From Prolixibacteraceae bacterium (GTDB lineage Bacteria > Bacteroidota > Bacteroidia > Bacteroidales > Prolixibacteraceae): DNA of 18,409 bases. Location of the stretch: NCBI GenBank assembly GCA_007116765.1, contig SKHV01000195.1, positions 1-18,409 on the forward strand, written 5' to 3'. A model generated the notes under the pieces. The model saw only the letters and a list, made by a program, of their open reading frames with translations, did not search any database and was not told the origin of the DNA. Shown here piece after piece: positions 1 through 7,173 of the stretch (position 1 is its first letter; every line of letters starts with the position of its first letter). The position numbers and the translations under genes were made by a program.

Positions 1-1656
1 TAATTGTTTCAGGTTCCAGAAACGTTGCGTAGGGCGTAGTGGCCTTTCAGTGCCAAAAACTCCGCCGCCTGTGAGTATTGAATAGTCGGCCGTGAGCTGC
101 CATTGCAAAATGGTTTGTGGTTGGGCAATGGCACAAATGCGCGTATAGAGGTTAATTTCGTGAAAAGCAAACGAAAATTCCGAAAAAATTTGCGGGTAAT
201 TCCAGGCTGCGGCATCGGTGCTGCCCTCGCCAACTACCAGCGGAACGTTCAGCTGGAGGGCAGCATTTCCCCATTTTTTAAGTGTTTCATCGTCGCAGCC
301 GCGCCACGAGTGGAACGATACGGCGCCAATGTACTTGTGTGTTTCGGGGTCGTTAATTGATGGCACTATGAAGTCGAATGTTGTGGCGTCGGAGTTATCG
401 CCCAACAGCATTTTTGTGGCAAGCCCCCGCGTAGCAAGTTCAGCTCCCATTTCATTGTTGAAAATACGGTGTTCTTCGGCAGTATGGCGAACATTAATGC
501 CCAAATCTGACTCGTTAAACGAGAACATGATTGCTTCGACTCCAAAATGGTTTTTGAGATAAACAAGGTAGTCGGCAATCGATTTATTTATCTGTTCTTT
601 CTTATCGTTGTTAAGCGGATAGCCGTAAATTCCCTGATCGCGGTAGCGAAACGCATCTTCGGGTTCGCCAATTATTGCCCACTGTGGTGCCGACCATGCA
701 CTTACTATAACGGGCATTCCCATGGCCGTGAGCTTTTGTGCCATTTCCATCGAAGCTTTTACGTGTGGGTGCAATTGTTCTGTAGTTTGATTTAAGGGAT
801 TCGCGGTTTCGTCGGGGTGCCACAGTTGCCAGGGCATTTCAACGCGCCCGTATGCCACGCGCATGCTGTCGAGGCAATACTGGATAACCTGCGGGTCGGT
901 GGTGGGGTTTTGCAGTCTGAAGTTGCCGCCCATACCCAAGAATTGTCGCCCGGGTTTGTTGCTGTCAATTGTAATGCTTACCGGTGAGTCATCAATTGTT
1001 CCGCCCACTGTTAGGGTGAATTGCTTGCGCGCTTCGGTACCTTCGGCACTTTGCTGTGGCAACAATTCGATGTAAAGGGCAATGCTTTCGTTATTGTTCA
1101 CGAGCATTACCTTGTGTTGGCTGTCACTTTCAATTTTTAAGCTTCGATGTTCGCTTTTTATTTCTATGCTTGAGGCTGCAAATTGCTGAGGGGTCTTTTT
1201 TATTTTGTTGATGTTGATGGCTTTGTTTTCTCCCCATTCAATTTGTCCTTTGGCATAGTATTTTACCGGAAGTTCGAAAAACAAAAAGGCTGACTGCGAT
1301 TCGTTATTTTCGTCTGCTTTTGCGATAATGTTGATTTCAACTTTACCTTTTCCGATGTCGCTTACTGTTTTTGTAAATCCGAAATTGTTGATGGCTGTAT
1401 TCACCGTTTGCGAATTGCCCTCGCGCGTATATTTTGGTCTTTGGCGCTCTTTGGCGGTTTTTTCAACACGCTCGAAATTGCCGCTAACAGCTGCCAGTCC
1501 GCTTTCGAATTCCATCAACTGCCCTTCAACCCTAATCCCGATAAGGTTACCCCAGGCCATGTATTCCGACTGGGCATGTGACAATGATATGCTGCTTGTG
1601 AAAATCATAACGCCAATAATAAAAAATTGAATGTTGAAGTTTTTAATGTTGTTCAT
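1..1656 (-). CDS. Secreted GH30-like (clan GH-A) glycoside hydrolase, partial at 3' end
   Basis: An open frame reads 552 codons from the ATG at 1656 to the window edge with no stop, so the C-terminus is missing. An N-terminal signal peptide (about residues 1-29, ending S-H-A-Q) predicts export. Residues 30-230 look like a beta-rich N-terminal region. The catalytic (beta/alpha)8 barrel begins near 235 with F-L-G-M-G-G, resembling the G-x-G-G entry motif of GH30 enzymes. S-A-W-S-A-P-Q-W (319-326) matches the conserved W-[ST]-x-P-x-W loop. N381-E382 (in F-N-E-S) is the expected acid/base, and E477 (in V-V-G-E-G-S) the expected nucleophile; their 95-residue spacing suits clan GH-A. GH30 enzymes are retaining beta-glycosidases (glucosylceramidase, 1,6-glucanase, 1,6-galactanase, xylanase); the substrate cannot be chosen here. 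It lies 89 nt downstream of the GH97 gene on the same strand, so co-transcription is likely. GH39 or another clan GH-A family is the alternative. Confidence 0.72.
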   Translation of the reverse strand, partial: MNNIKNFNIQFFIIGVMIFTSSISLSHAQSEYMAWGNLIGIRVEGQLMEFESGLAAVSGNFERVEKTAKERQRPKYTREGNSQTVNTAINNFGFTKTVSDIGKGKVEINIIAKADENNESQSAFLFFELPVKYYAKGQIEWGENKAININKIKKTPQQFAASSIEIKSEHRSLKIESDSQHKVMLVNNNESIALYIELLPQQSAEGTEARKQFTLTVGGTIDDSPVSITIDSNKPGRQFLGMGGNFRLQNPTTDPQVIQYCLDSMRVAYGRVEMPWQLWHPDETANPLNQTTEQLHPHVKASMEMAQKLTAMGMPVIVSAWSAPQWAIIGEPEDAFRYRDQGIYGYPLNNDKKEQINKSIADYLVYLKNHFGVEAIMFSFNESDLGINVRHTAEEHRIFNNEMGAELATRGLATKMLLGDNSDATTFDFIVPSINDPETHKYIGAVSFHSWRGCDDETLKKWGNAALQLNVPLVVGEGSTDAAAWNYPQIFSEFSFAFHEINLYTRICAIAQPQTILQWQLTADYSILTGGGVFGTERPLRPTQRFWNLKQL

Positions 1657-1745
1657 GGTAATTGATATGAAGATTTAATGCTTTAATAAATTGTAAATAT
1701 CTGGTTTTTCTTTTTGTATTTAGTTTTACCTGTTTCAAAACCGGT

Positions 1746-3737
1746 TTATTCAATCTTCTCAAGCCGGGCTGCCCATCCACCACCGTCGGCCATGTTGATG
1801 GTAATTTTTTTGTCGGCGCTTATTTCAATTATTTCTTTCTTATAATCAGTTGCATCGCGGTCTGCATTAATGCCATCGCTGAATACTTCGGCCAAGTATT
1901 TGCCTTCGCCTAAAAACGAAAAGTTGAGTGTAAGTTCCCTTGCTGTCCAGTTGGTCATGGCTCCCACATACCATACCCCGTCTTTTTGGCGGGCAATTGC
2001 CACGTATTCGCCCACTTCACCATCGAGGGCAAGCGTTTCGTCGGTTGTTGTTGGTATTTGGGCAATAAAGTCGGTGCTTTCCTGCTCGCGGCGGTAAGTC
2101 GTTGGGTTGTCGGGCAGCATTTGAAACGGCGACTCGTGTATGATATACATGGCTAGTTGATGGCAGCGTGTACCCATGCTCATGGGCATTGCATTGTTTG
2201 GATGGTAGTATTCCATTGTGGCATTGCGCATGGCACCCGGAGTGTAGTCCATTGGCCCGGCCATTTGGCGAATAAACGGAATGCTGGTGGTATAGCGGGG
2301 TTGGTCTTCGGTAGCCCACTTAAAGTTTTCGAGTCCTTTTACGCCTTCATAGCCCACCACGTTGGGGTAAGTGCGGTGCAGACCGGTGGGTTTAAACACC
2401 CCGTGATAATCAACAATCATTTTGTGCTCGGCAGCTTTTTTAGCAATGTCGTAAAGCGATTTCACCGCAAGTTGGTCGTCGCGGTCAACAAAGTCGATTT
2501 TGAACCCTTTGGCGCCCATGTCAGCATAATGTGCAATTGCAGTGTCTATTTGATCGCGAATAGCAATCCATGTAGTCCACAGTACAACACCAATTCCTTT
2601 GCTGTTACCGTATTCGATAACTTCTTTAACATCGAGCTCAGGTACAACCATTTCGAATAAGTCGGTTTTGCTTGACCAGCCCCAGTCAATAATAATGTAC
2701 TGCAAATTGTTTTCGGCTGCAAAATCGATGTAATGTTTAAAAGTAAGTGTATTGTAACCGGCTTCGAAATCGACATGCGAAATGTTCCAATCGTTCCACC
2801 AATCCCAGGCAGTGAGCCCCGGGGTAATCCACGACGGATCCTCAATTGCACATGGAGGTGACAGTTTTTGCACCATATCGTTATCGAGCAGCTCTTTGTC
2901 GTGCTTGCTTATCACCACAACCCGCCAAGGGAAAGTGCGCGTACCTGCTGTTTTTGCAATATAATCGGCACGTTTGGTGGGTATTTCATTCATGTTTTCG
3001 TATCCGCCAATACGGGTTTCGAGCGGGTATTTGGCAAATTCACCCATAAATCCTTTTTGTGTTGAATTCAGGTTGAGGTACATGCCGGGATAGTCGTGCA
3101 GGTCGGCTTCGAGTATCACTGCTTTTTTTCCATTACCAACATCAACCAGCAAAGGAAGAAAAGCCAGCGAATCGGTCGAAAATTCTGATATCTGCTGTTC
3201 GCGATATAGAGATTCGAAAGAATGAATGAATTTTTCATCATCGCGGTAATCCCACATGTAAGGGATAAAGGCTTTATGATTGGCCGTGAAATTGAAGTTG
3301 GCTTCTTCGTTTTTGATTGTTAGCTCATCTTTTCGTTGAGTTTCGAAGCGGTAGGCAACCCCATCGTTGTATACCCTGAAAGTAAGGCTGTAGTTGCCTT
3401 CGAATTGAATGCATAGCTGATTGTATTGGTCAGTGACTACATTTCGCTTGTATAAAATTGCATTGAATGTTTCGTCGGTTCGCGAGGTTTCATCTGCGAT
3501 AATTATTGGTTTATTCCCAAGCACTTCGCCGTTCATCAACTCCAACGAAACAGCCGAGGGTGCAATTATTTGTTGCCCGTCGTGCTCAACTGCCCACTGT
3601 ATTTTTTCGCCTACATCCATAGTAAGTGTTATTAACTGATCGAACGATTGCAAGGTGTACGTTTTATTTTTTTGTGCATTGGCCGATGAAAGGACAACAA
3701 AAAATGCCATTGCGAAAAGGGTTTTCAATTTATTCAT
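1746..3737 (-). CDS. Secreted GH97 glycoside hydrolase, retaining (alpha-galactosidase-like) subgroup
   Basis: This complete 663-residue protein has a signal peptide (about 1-21, ending S-A-N-A-Q) and the usual GH97 length. The N-terminal beta-sandwich (about 25-290) leads into the barrel at W-D-W-W-N-D-W (311-317) and I-I-I-D-W-G-W (348-354). The strand motif K-I-D-F-V-D-R-D-D-Q (413-422) carries D415. GH97 divides into inverting enzymes of the SusB alpha-glucosidase type, which use a glutamate base, and retaining enzymes with an aspartate nucleophile at this strand. D415 therefore points to the retaining, alpha-galactosidase-like group. E464 in G-Y-E-G is a candidate acid/base. A C-terminal beta domain (about 570-663) closes the protein. 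The enzyme would remove terminal alpha-linked sugars in the periplasm or at the surface. It is probably the first gene of a unit with the GH30-like gene downstream. The family call is firm; substrate is inference. Confidence 0.9.
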   Translation of the reverse strand: MNKLKTLFAMAFFVVLSSANAQKNKTYTLQSFDQLITLTMDVGEKIQWAVEHDGQQIIAPSAVSLELMNGEVLGNKPIIIADETSRTDETFNAILYKRNVVTDQYNQLCIQFEGNYSLTFRVYNDGVAYRFETQRKDELTIKNEEANFNFTANHKAFIPYMWDYRDDEKFIHSFESLYREQQISEFSTDSLAFLPLLVDVGNGKKAVILEADLHDYPGMYLNLNSTQKGFMGEFAKYPLETRIGGYENMNEIPTKRADYIAKTAGTRTFPWRVVVISKHDKELLDNDMVQKLSPPCAIEDPSWITPGLTAWDWWNDWNISHVDFEAGYNTLTFKHYIDFAAENNLQYIIIDWGWSSKTDLFEMVVPELDVKEVIEYGNSKGIGVVLWTTWIAIRDQIDTAIAHYADMGAKGFKIDFVDRDDQLAVKSLYDIAKKAAEHKMIVDYHGVFKPTGLHRTYPNVVGYEGVKGLENFKWATEDQPRYTTSIPFIRQMAGPMDYTPGAMRNATMEYYHPNNAMPMSMGTRCHQLAMYIIHESPFQMLPDNPTTYRREQESTDFIAQIPTTTDETLALDGEVGEYVAIARQKDGVWYVGAMTNWTARELTLNFSFLGEGKYLAEVFSDGINADRDATDYKKEIIEISADKKITINMADGGGWAARLEKIE

Positions 3738-3897
3738 TATAGAATAGGTTTATGGTTTGAATATATACAAGAACAACAAATATCTGAATTTAAAAGCAGC
3801 TTGATGGTGGTAATTCGTTTTGAAATAGCGGTGCAGATATTGCAAATGCTGTTTTGTTAAAATCTATTCACTGAAATTACGAAATATAACCAAATGG

Positions 3898-3928
3898 TTG
3901 GCTTATTTTGAATATTCTGTTATTTTCG
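3898..3928 (+). promoter_or_regulatory. Candidate Bacteroidetes-type -33/-7 promoter for the MFS transporter gene
   Basis: A TTG at 3898-3900 is followed after 20 nt by TATTTTCG at 3921-3928, one mismatch from the Bacteroidetes primary-sigma -7 consensus TAnnTTTG, at the usual spacing. Transcription would begin near 3935, leaving a leader of about 30 nt before the ATG at 3967. The flanking 229-nt gap (3738-3966) separates divergent genes, so the GH97 promoter must lie there too, but I see no convincing match for it. The call rests on consensus matching in A/T-rich DNA. Confidence 0.4.
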
Positions 3929-3966
3929 TTGCCTGAAATTTACATTTTAAAACAAAACCTTGACCA

Positions 3967-5181
3967 ATGAGCAAAAATAGTAATGCAATGGGGTGGACTG
4001 TTACCATGGCAGCTACCGGAATCAATCTTATTCTTGGTTTACTCTATTCATGGAGTGTGATAAAAGCATCGCTTGTTAACGACTGGGGCTGGACAAACAC
4101 CGAGGCATCGTTGCCTTATACGGTTTGTGTGGCATTGTTGTCGTTTATGACTGTATTTGGTGGCCGTTTGCAGGATAAATACGGACCAAAGAAAATTGCA
4201 CTTATTGGTGGAATTCTTTTTGGAACCGGGATTTTATTGTCGGCCTATGCTAAAAGCCCTTTTATTATGCTAATAACTTTTGGTATAATCAGCGGAGTAG
4301 GTATGGGCTTTGCTTATGCATCGGCTACACCTGCAGCTTTAAAATGGTTTGAAGCACGTAAAAAAGGATTGATTGCAGGAATTGTGGTTGCAGGTATTGG
4401 TGTTTCTTCTTTATTTATGGCACCTTTGACTAACAGTTTGTTGGTTAATTATTCAACAGAAAGAACATTTTTGATTCTTGGTGCTATTGCAATTGTTAGT
4501 CTTGTTGTTTTTGCATTGATTTTGCGCAATCCGGCTATTGGTTATATACCACAAGCAAAAAGAGGTAAACCGATTGTTTCGCACGGTGATGATTATACCT
4601 GGCGCGAAATGTTGAAAATGCGTCCCTTTTATTTTTTATGGCTTACTTACTTTTTAAGTGCAACTGCAGGTTTAATGCTTATCGGTCATATTGTTAGTAT
4701 CGTGAATGTACAGTCGGGTTCGAATAAAGGTTTCTTGTTGGTTATGATTTTTGCCGCGTTCAATACCGGTGGACGTATTCTTGGCGGTTTTCTTTCCGAT
4801 AAAATTGGACGTACAAGTGCTTTGCTTGCTGTGATGATAATACAAGCTGCAAATATGTTTGCTTTTGCTTTCTATACCAATATCCCGCTGTTGATTTTAG
4901 GTGTTTCGGTAGCCGGTATTGCATACGGTGCCTTGTTTGCCTTGTTCCCTTCAACTACAGCCGATTTCTTTGGCGTGAAAAATTTAGGGGTGAATTACGG
5001 CCTTGTTTTTACCAGTTGGGGTATTGCAGGTATTATTGGCCCTATTTTGGCCGGGCGTGTAGCCGATTTAACAGGTACTTACAATACTTCGTATATTGTA
5101 GCTGGAATTATGCTGGTGCTGGGAGCAGTTTTAGTGAAATCAATTGTAGCTCCTCAGCGTAGAGAAGCAATTTCTGCTTAA
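3967..5181 (+). CDS. MFS transporter, OFA (oxalate/formate antiporter-like) family
   Basis: This 404-residue protein has the twelve hydrophobic segments of a major facilitator. The first helix carries G-L-L-Y-S-W-S-V, the OFA-family signature region. The loop 2-3 motif G-G-R-L-Q-D-K-Y-G-P-K-K (65-76) is the MFS G-x-L-x-D-r-x-G-r-k motif, with its second-half echo G-G-F-L-S-D-K-I-G-R. The family exchanges small monocarboxylates or dicarboxylates (oxalate/formate, pyruvate, lactate and others) across the inner membrane. No oxalyl-CoA decarboxylase or formyl-CoA transferase is nearby, so oxalate is not supported as substrate. The next gene starts 13 nt downstream on the same strand, implying one transcript. 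A candidate promoter lies at 3898-3928. The start ATG is the first in frame and fits the N-terminal helix. Confidence 0.87.
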   Translation: MSKNSNAMGWTVTMAATGINLILGLLYSWSVIKASLVNDWGWTNTEASLPYTVCVALLSFMTVFGGRLQDKYGPKKIALIGGILFGTGILLSAYAKSPFIMLITFGIISGVGMGFAYASATPAALKWFEARKKGLIAGIVVAGIGVSSLFMAPLTNSLLVNYSTERTFLILGAIAIVSLVVFALILRNPAIGYIPQAKRGKPIVSHGDDYTWREMLKMRPFYFLWLTYFLSATAGLMLIGHIVSIVNVQSGSNKGFLLVMIFAAFNTGGRILGGFLSDKIGRTSALLAVMIIQAANMFAFAFYTNIPLLILGVSVAGIAYGALFALFPSTTADFFGVKNLGVNYGLVFTSWGIAGIIGPILAGRVADLTGTYNTSYIVAGIMLVLGAVLVKSIVAPQRREAISA

Positions 5182-5194
5182 AAGATACGAAAAC

Positions 5195-6145
5195 ATGGAA
5201 CGGGTTCAAACTTTGTTCAATATTAAATACCCGGTAATAGCCGGCGGCATGGTTTGGTGTAGTGGGTGGAAACTTGCCTCTGCAGTAAGCAATGCCGGCG
5301 GTTTGGGTTTAATAGGTGCCGGCTCCATGCACCCCGAAACACTTGTTGAGCACATACGCAAAACACAACAAGCTACCGATAAACCTTTTGGCGTAAATGT
5401 CCCTTTACTTTATCCTGAACAGGAAAAAATAATGGAAATAATTGTTTCCGAAGGGGTGAAAATTGTATTCACCTCGGCAGGCAGCCCCAAAAAGTGGACA
5501 CAGTTTTTGCACGACCATGGCATTGTTGTGACCCATGTAGTTTCGAGTGCTGCATTTGCTGAAAAATCGGAAGCTGCCGGCGTTGATGCAATTGTGGCCG
5601 AAGGTTTCGAAGCCGGTGGCCACGAGGGCAGGGAAGAAACTACTACTATGGCGCTTATCCCATCGGTTCGGAAAGCAACCGGATTGCCTCTTATAGCAGC
5701 TGGAGGTATTGGATGCGGTCAGCAAATGTTGGCAGCCATGGCACTAGGTGCCGATGGTGTGCAAATTGGTTCGCTTTTCGCTGCTTCAGAAGAGTCCTCG
5801 GCACACGAGGCATTCAAAAAAACTATTGTTGAAACCGGAGAAGGCGGAACAAAATTGATGCTGAAGCAACTGGCTCCTGTTCGTTTAATAAAGAACGAAT
5901 TCTACAAAAAGGTTGAGGAAGCCGAATTGCGTGGTGCTTCAGTCGATGAATTGAAAGAGCTTTTAGGCAAAGGACGAGCCAAAAAAGGAATGTTCGAAGG
6001 CGATTTGTTCGAAGGCGAACTCGAAATTGGGCAGGTGGCTTCAATAATCAATCGTGTTGAGCCTGTTGCTGAAATAATGAAAAGATTGATTGTTGATTAC
6101 AATTCTTCGCTTGAACAAATCAGTAAAAAAGTATTTGTAATGTAA
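5195..6145 (+). CDS. FMN-dependent FabK / nitronate monooxygenase family protein
   Basis: This 316-residue protein is a TIM-barrel flavoprotein of the NMO/enoyl-ACP reductase II family. Visible family motifs are I-A-G-G-M (15-19), N-A-G-G-L-G-L-I-G (33-41), K-P-F-G-V-N (63-68), A-E-G-F-E-A-G-G-H-E-G (135-145) with H143 at the conserved catalytic-histidine position, and A-A-G-G-I-G (168-173) with G-A-D-G-V-Q-I-G-S (185-193) for phosphate/FMN binding. Two roles are possible: FabK reduces enoyl-ACP in fatty-acid synthesis, while nitronate monooxygenase oxidises alkyl nitronates. The N-terminal half resembles FabK at least as well as NMO, and sequence alone does not decide. No fatty-acid genes are adjacent. 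The 13-nt gap to the upstream transporter suggests a shared substrate or condition. The C-terminal extension (about 230-316) is charged and helical. Confidence 0.83.
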   Translation: MERVQTLFNIKYPVIAGGMVWCSGWKLASAVSNAGGLGLIGAGSMHPETLVEHIRKTQQATDKPFGVNVPLLYPEQEKIMEIIVSEGVKIVFTSAGSPKKWTQFLHDHGIVVTHVVSSAAFAEKSEAAGVDAIVAEGFEAGGHEGREETTTMALIPSVRKATGLPLIAAGGIGCGQQMLAAMALGADGVQIGSLFAASEESSAHEAFKKTIVETGEGGTKLMLKQLAPVRLIKNEFYKKVEEAELRGASVDELKELLGKGRAKKGMFEGDLFEGELEIGQVASIINRVEPVAEIMKRLIVDYNSSLEQISKKVFVM

Positions 6146-6180
6146 GGCTATCTTCATATTTTTGATTAAAATTGTTTGTT

Positions 6181-6918
6181 ATGAAGATATCCCGATTTTG
6201 TTTTTTGCTTTTGCTTGTATGTGGTTTTTTTGCTTCGTGTTCAAATAACAATGTGCTGAAAGTAATAGTGGTTACCGGCGAAAGAAGTATCGATGCCGAA
6301 GCTTTTTTTGCCATGTTCGAAGCTTTTGAAGGAATAACATACGAAGAATTACAACATCCCGAAGTACGTGATTTAATGGGAACCGAAAAAATGCCACAAT
6401 TCGATGCAATTGTATTTTACGATATGCCCGCAAATATTGAATTAACCCCTGTTCAAAAAGAAAATTTCAGATCCTTCTTTAGTTCTGGCGTGCCTGTAGT
6501 ATTTCTACATCATTCTATCTTGTCGTACCAAAGTTGGGACGAATTTCAAAACATTATTGGAGGAAAATATTTTGAAAAGGAAACAGAAGTGAATGGTGAA
6601 ATGATTATATCGGGTTACAAGCACGATGTTAATTATGTTGTAGAAATAGCCGATAAAGCGCATCCTGTAACCAGAAACATAAGTGATTTCGAAATTTTTG
6701 ATGAAGTTTACAGTAATTATGTGGTGAATCAAAATGTTACACCTTTGCTATATACCAGTCACCCCGAAAGCGGAAGGATAATAGCATGGGTTAACCCATA
6801 TGGCAATTCCGATATTGTTTACATAATGAGTGGTCACGGCGATAATGCCTTCAACAATACCAATTACAGTGAGTTATTGTTAAATGCAATTCATTGGGTA
6901 GCTCAGAAGCATAATTAA
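6181..6918 (+). CDS. ThuA-like domain lipoprotein
   Basis: The 245-residue product starts at the ATG at 6181; an in-frame TTG nine bases upstream is less likely because the ATG gives a proper lipoprotein signal. Residues 1-19 form a basic-hydrophobic signal ending in the lipobox F-A-S-C, with lipidated C20. The residues after C20 (S-N-N-N) carry no acidic surface-export pattern, so a periplasmic face is more likely. The mature part (about 25-245) resembles the ThuA/trehalose-utilization fold, a class I glutamine-amidotransferase-like sandwich: V-I-V-V-T-G-E near its start, F-D-A-I-V-F-Y-D-M-P, G-V-P-V-V-F-L-H-H-S, A-H-P-V-T and the closing N-A-I-H-W-V-A. ThuA-like proteins in this phylum often act with sugar metabolism, mostly with unknown reaction. 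It follows the FabK/NMO gene by 35 nt and may be the last gene of that unit. Confidence 0.75.
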   Translation: MKISRFCFLLLLVCGFFASCSNNNVLKVIVVTGERSIDAEAFFAMFEAFEGITYEELQHPEVRDLMGTEKMPQFDAIVFYDMPANIELTPVQKENFRSFFSSGVPVVFLHHSILSYQSWDEFQNIIGGKYFEKETEVNGEMIISGYKHDVNYVVEIADKAHPVTRNISDFEIFDEVYSNYVVNQNVTPLLYTSHPESGRIIAWVNPYGNSDIVYIMSGHGDNAFNNTNYSELLLNAIHWVAQKHN

Positions 6919-7018
6919 CTTAAAGTATTGTGAACAATTTTCGTTGAAAATCATTTATAGTGAAAGGATTTTGCTTTTTCGATTTTTTTTTATGATAATT
7001 GTAATTCATTCATGCATT

Positions 7019-7093
7019 ATGGACAGAACTTTTAGAAATATATATTCAAATTGTTGCAACGCCTGTTGCTGTAAATGCTGCTGTTGTTGCTAG
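7019..7093 (+). CDS. Poly-cysteine leader peptide upstream of cysK-cysE
   Basis: An ATG at 7019 opens a 24-codon frame ending at TAG 7091-7093. The first 11 residues are M-D-R-T-F-R-N-I-Y-S-N. The last 13 are C-C-N-A-C-C-C-K-C-C-C-C-C, giving ten Cys codons (TGT and TGC mixed) at 7052-7057, 7064-7072 and 7076-7090. Cysteine is normally rare in bacterial proteins, so this cluster is very unlikely by chance. It lies 80 nt before the cysteine synthase start and on the same strand. In leader-peptide attenuation, scarcity of the charged tRNA for the pathway product stalls the ribosome on such codons and raises expression of the downstream genes. The peptide would therefore be a sensor of Cys-tRNA rather than a functional product. 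A metal-binding mini-protein is an alternative I consider less likely. A weak promoter-like pair (TTTTG at 6969-6973, TAATTG at 6996-7001) could start the transcript just upstream. Confidence 0.82.
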   Translation: MDRTFRNIYSNCCNACCCKCCCCC

Positions 7094-7107
7094 CATTGTA
7101 GTTCTGT
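7023..7107 (+). promoter_or_regulatory. Candidate cysteine attenuator RNA fold over the leader ORF
   Basis: Three nested pairings can be read. P1 is ACAGAACT (7023-7030, leader codons 2-4) with AGTTCTGT (7100-7107, just past the leader stop), 8 bp without mismatch. P2 is AATGCT (7074-7079) with AGCATT (7092-7097), spanning the last Cys codons and the stop. P3 is GCAAC (7056-7060) with GTTGC (7065-7069), a 5-bp stem with a GCCT loop. Together they make a three-way-junction-like fold that buries the poly-Cys stretch. GCAAC can instead pair with a second GTTGC (7086-7090), which would break P2, so alternative states exist. A ribosome on the leader would open all three stems. Between 7108 and the cysK start the RNA is U/C-rich and unstructured, with no intrinsic terminator, so control may be translational or Rho-dependent. 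This was read by eye, without energy calculation. Confidence 0.5.
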
Positions 7108-7173
7108 GACTGATATTCTATTCTAATTTCATTTTTCTTTTTATTATTTTTATAATCTCAAGCAAATTATTAT

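Noticed and set aside
2157..2660. 167-codon plus-strand frame inside the GH97 gene
   Set aside because: It is antisense to a well-supported catalytic domain and shows no recognisable domain.
1..3737. A complete polysaccharide utilization locus
   Set aside because: No SusC, SusD, hybrid two-component or ECF regulator is present here; only two hydrolases are seen.
3967..5181. Calling the transporter an oxalate/formate antiporter
   Set aside because: Family membership is visible but no oxalate-catabolism genes are in the window; many OFA members carry other acids.
6937..6951. ATTTTC-GTT-GAAAAT hairpin after the ThuA-like gene as a terminator
   Set aside because: Six A/T-rich pairs with no following T-run; too weak to call.
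7012..7035. Short ORF ATG-CAT-TAT... overlapping the leader start out of frame
   Set aside because: Seven codons with no amino-acid bias and a stop before any Cys codon; the frame starting at 7019 carries the signal.
7019..7093. The Cys-rich peptide as a metallothionein-like metal binder
   Set aside because: It is only 24 residues, has runs of consecutive Cys unlike metallothionein spacing, and sits exactly upstream of cysteine-synthesis genes, which a leader explains better. Not fully excluded.
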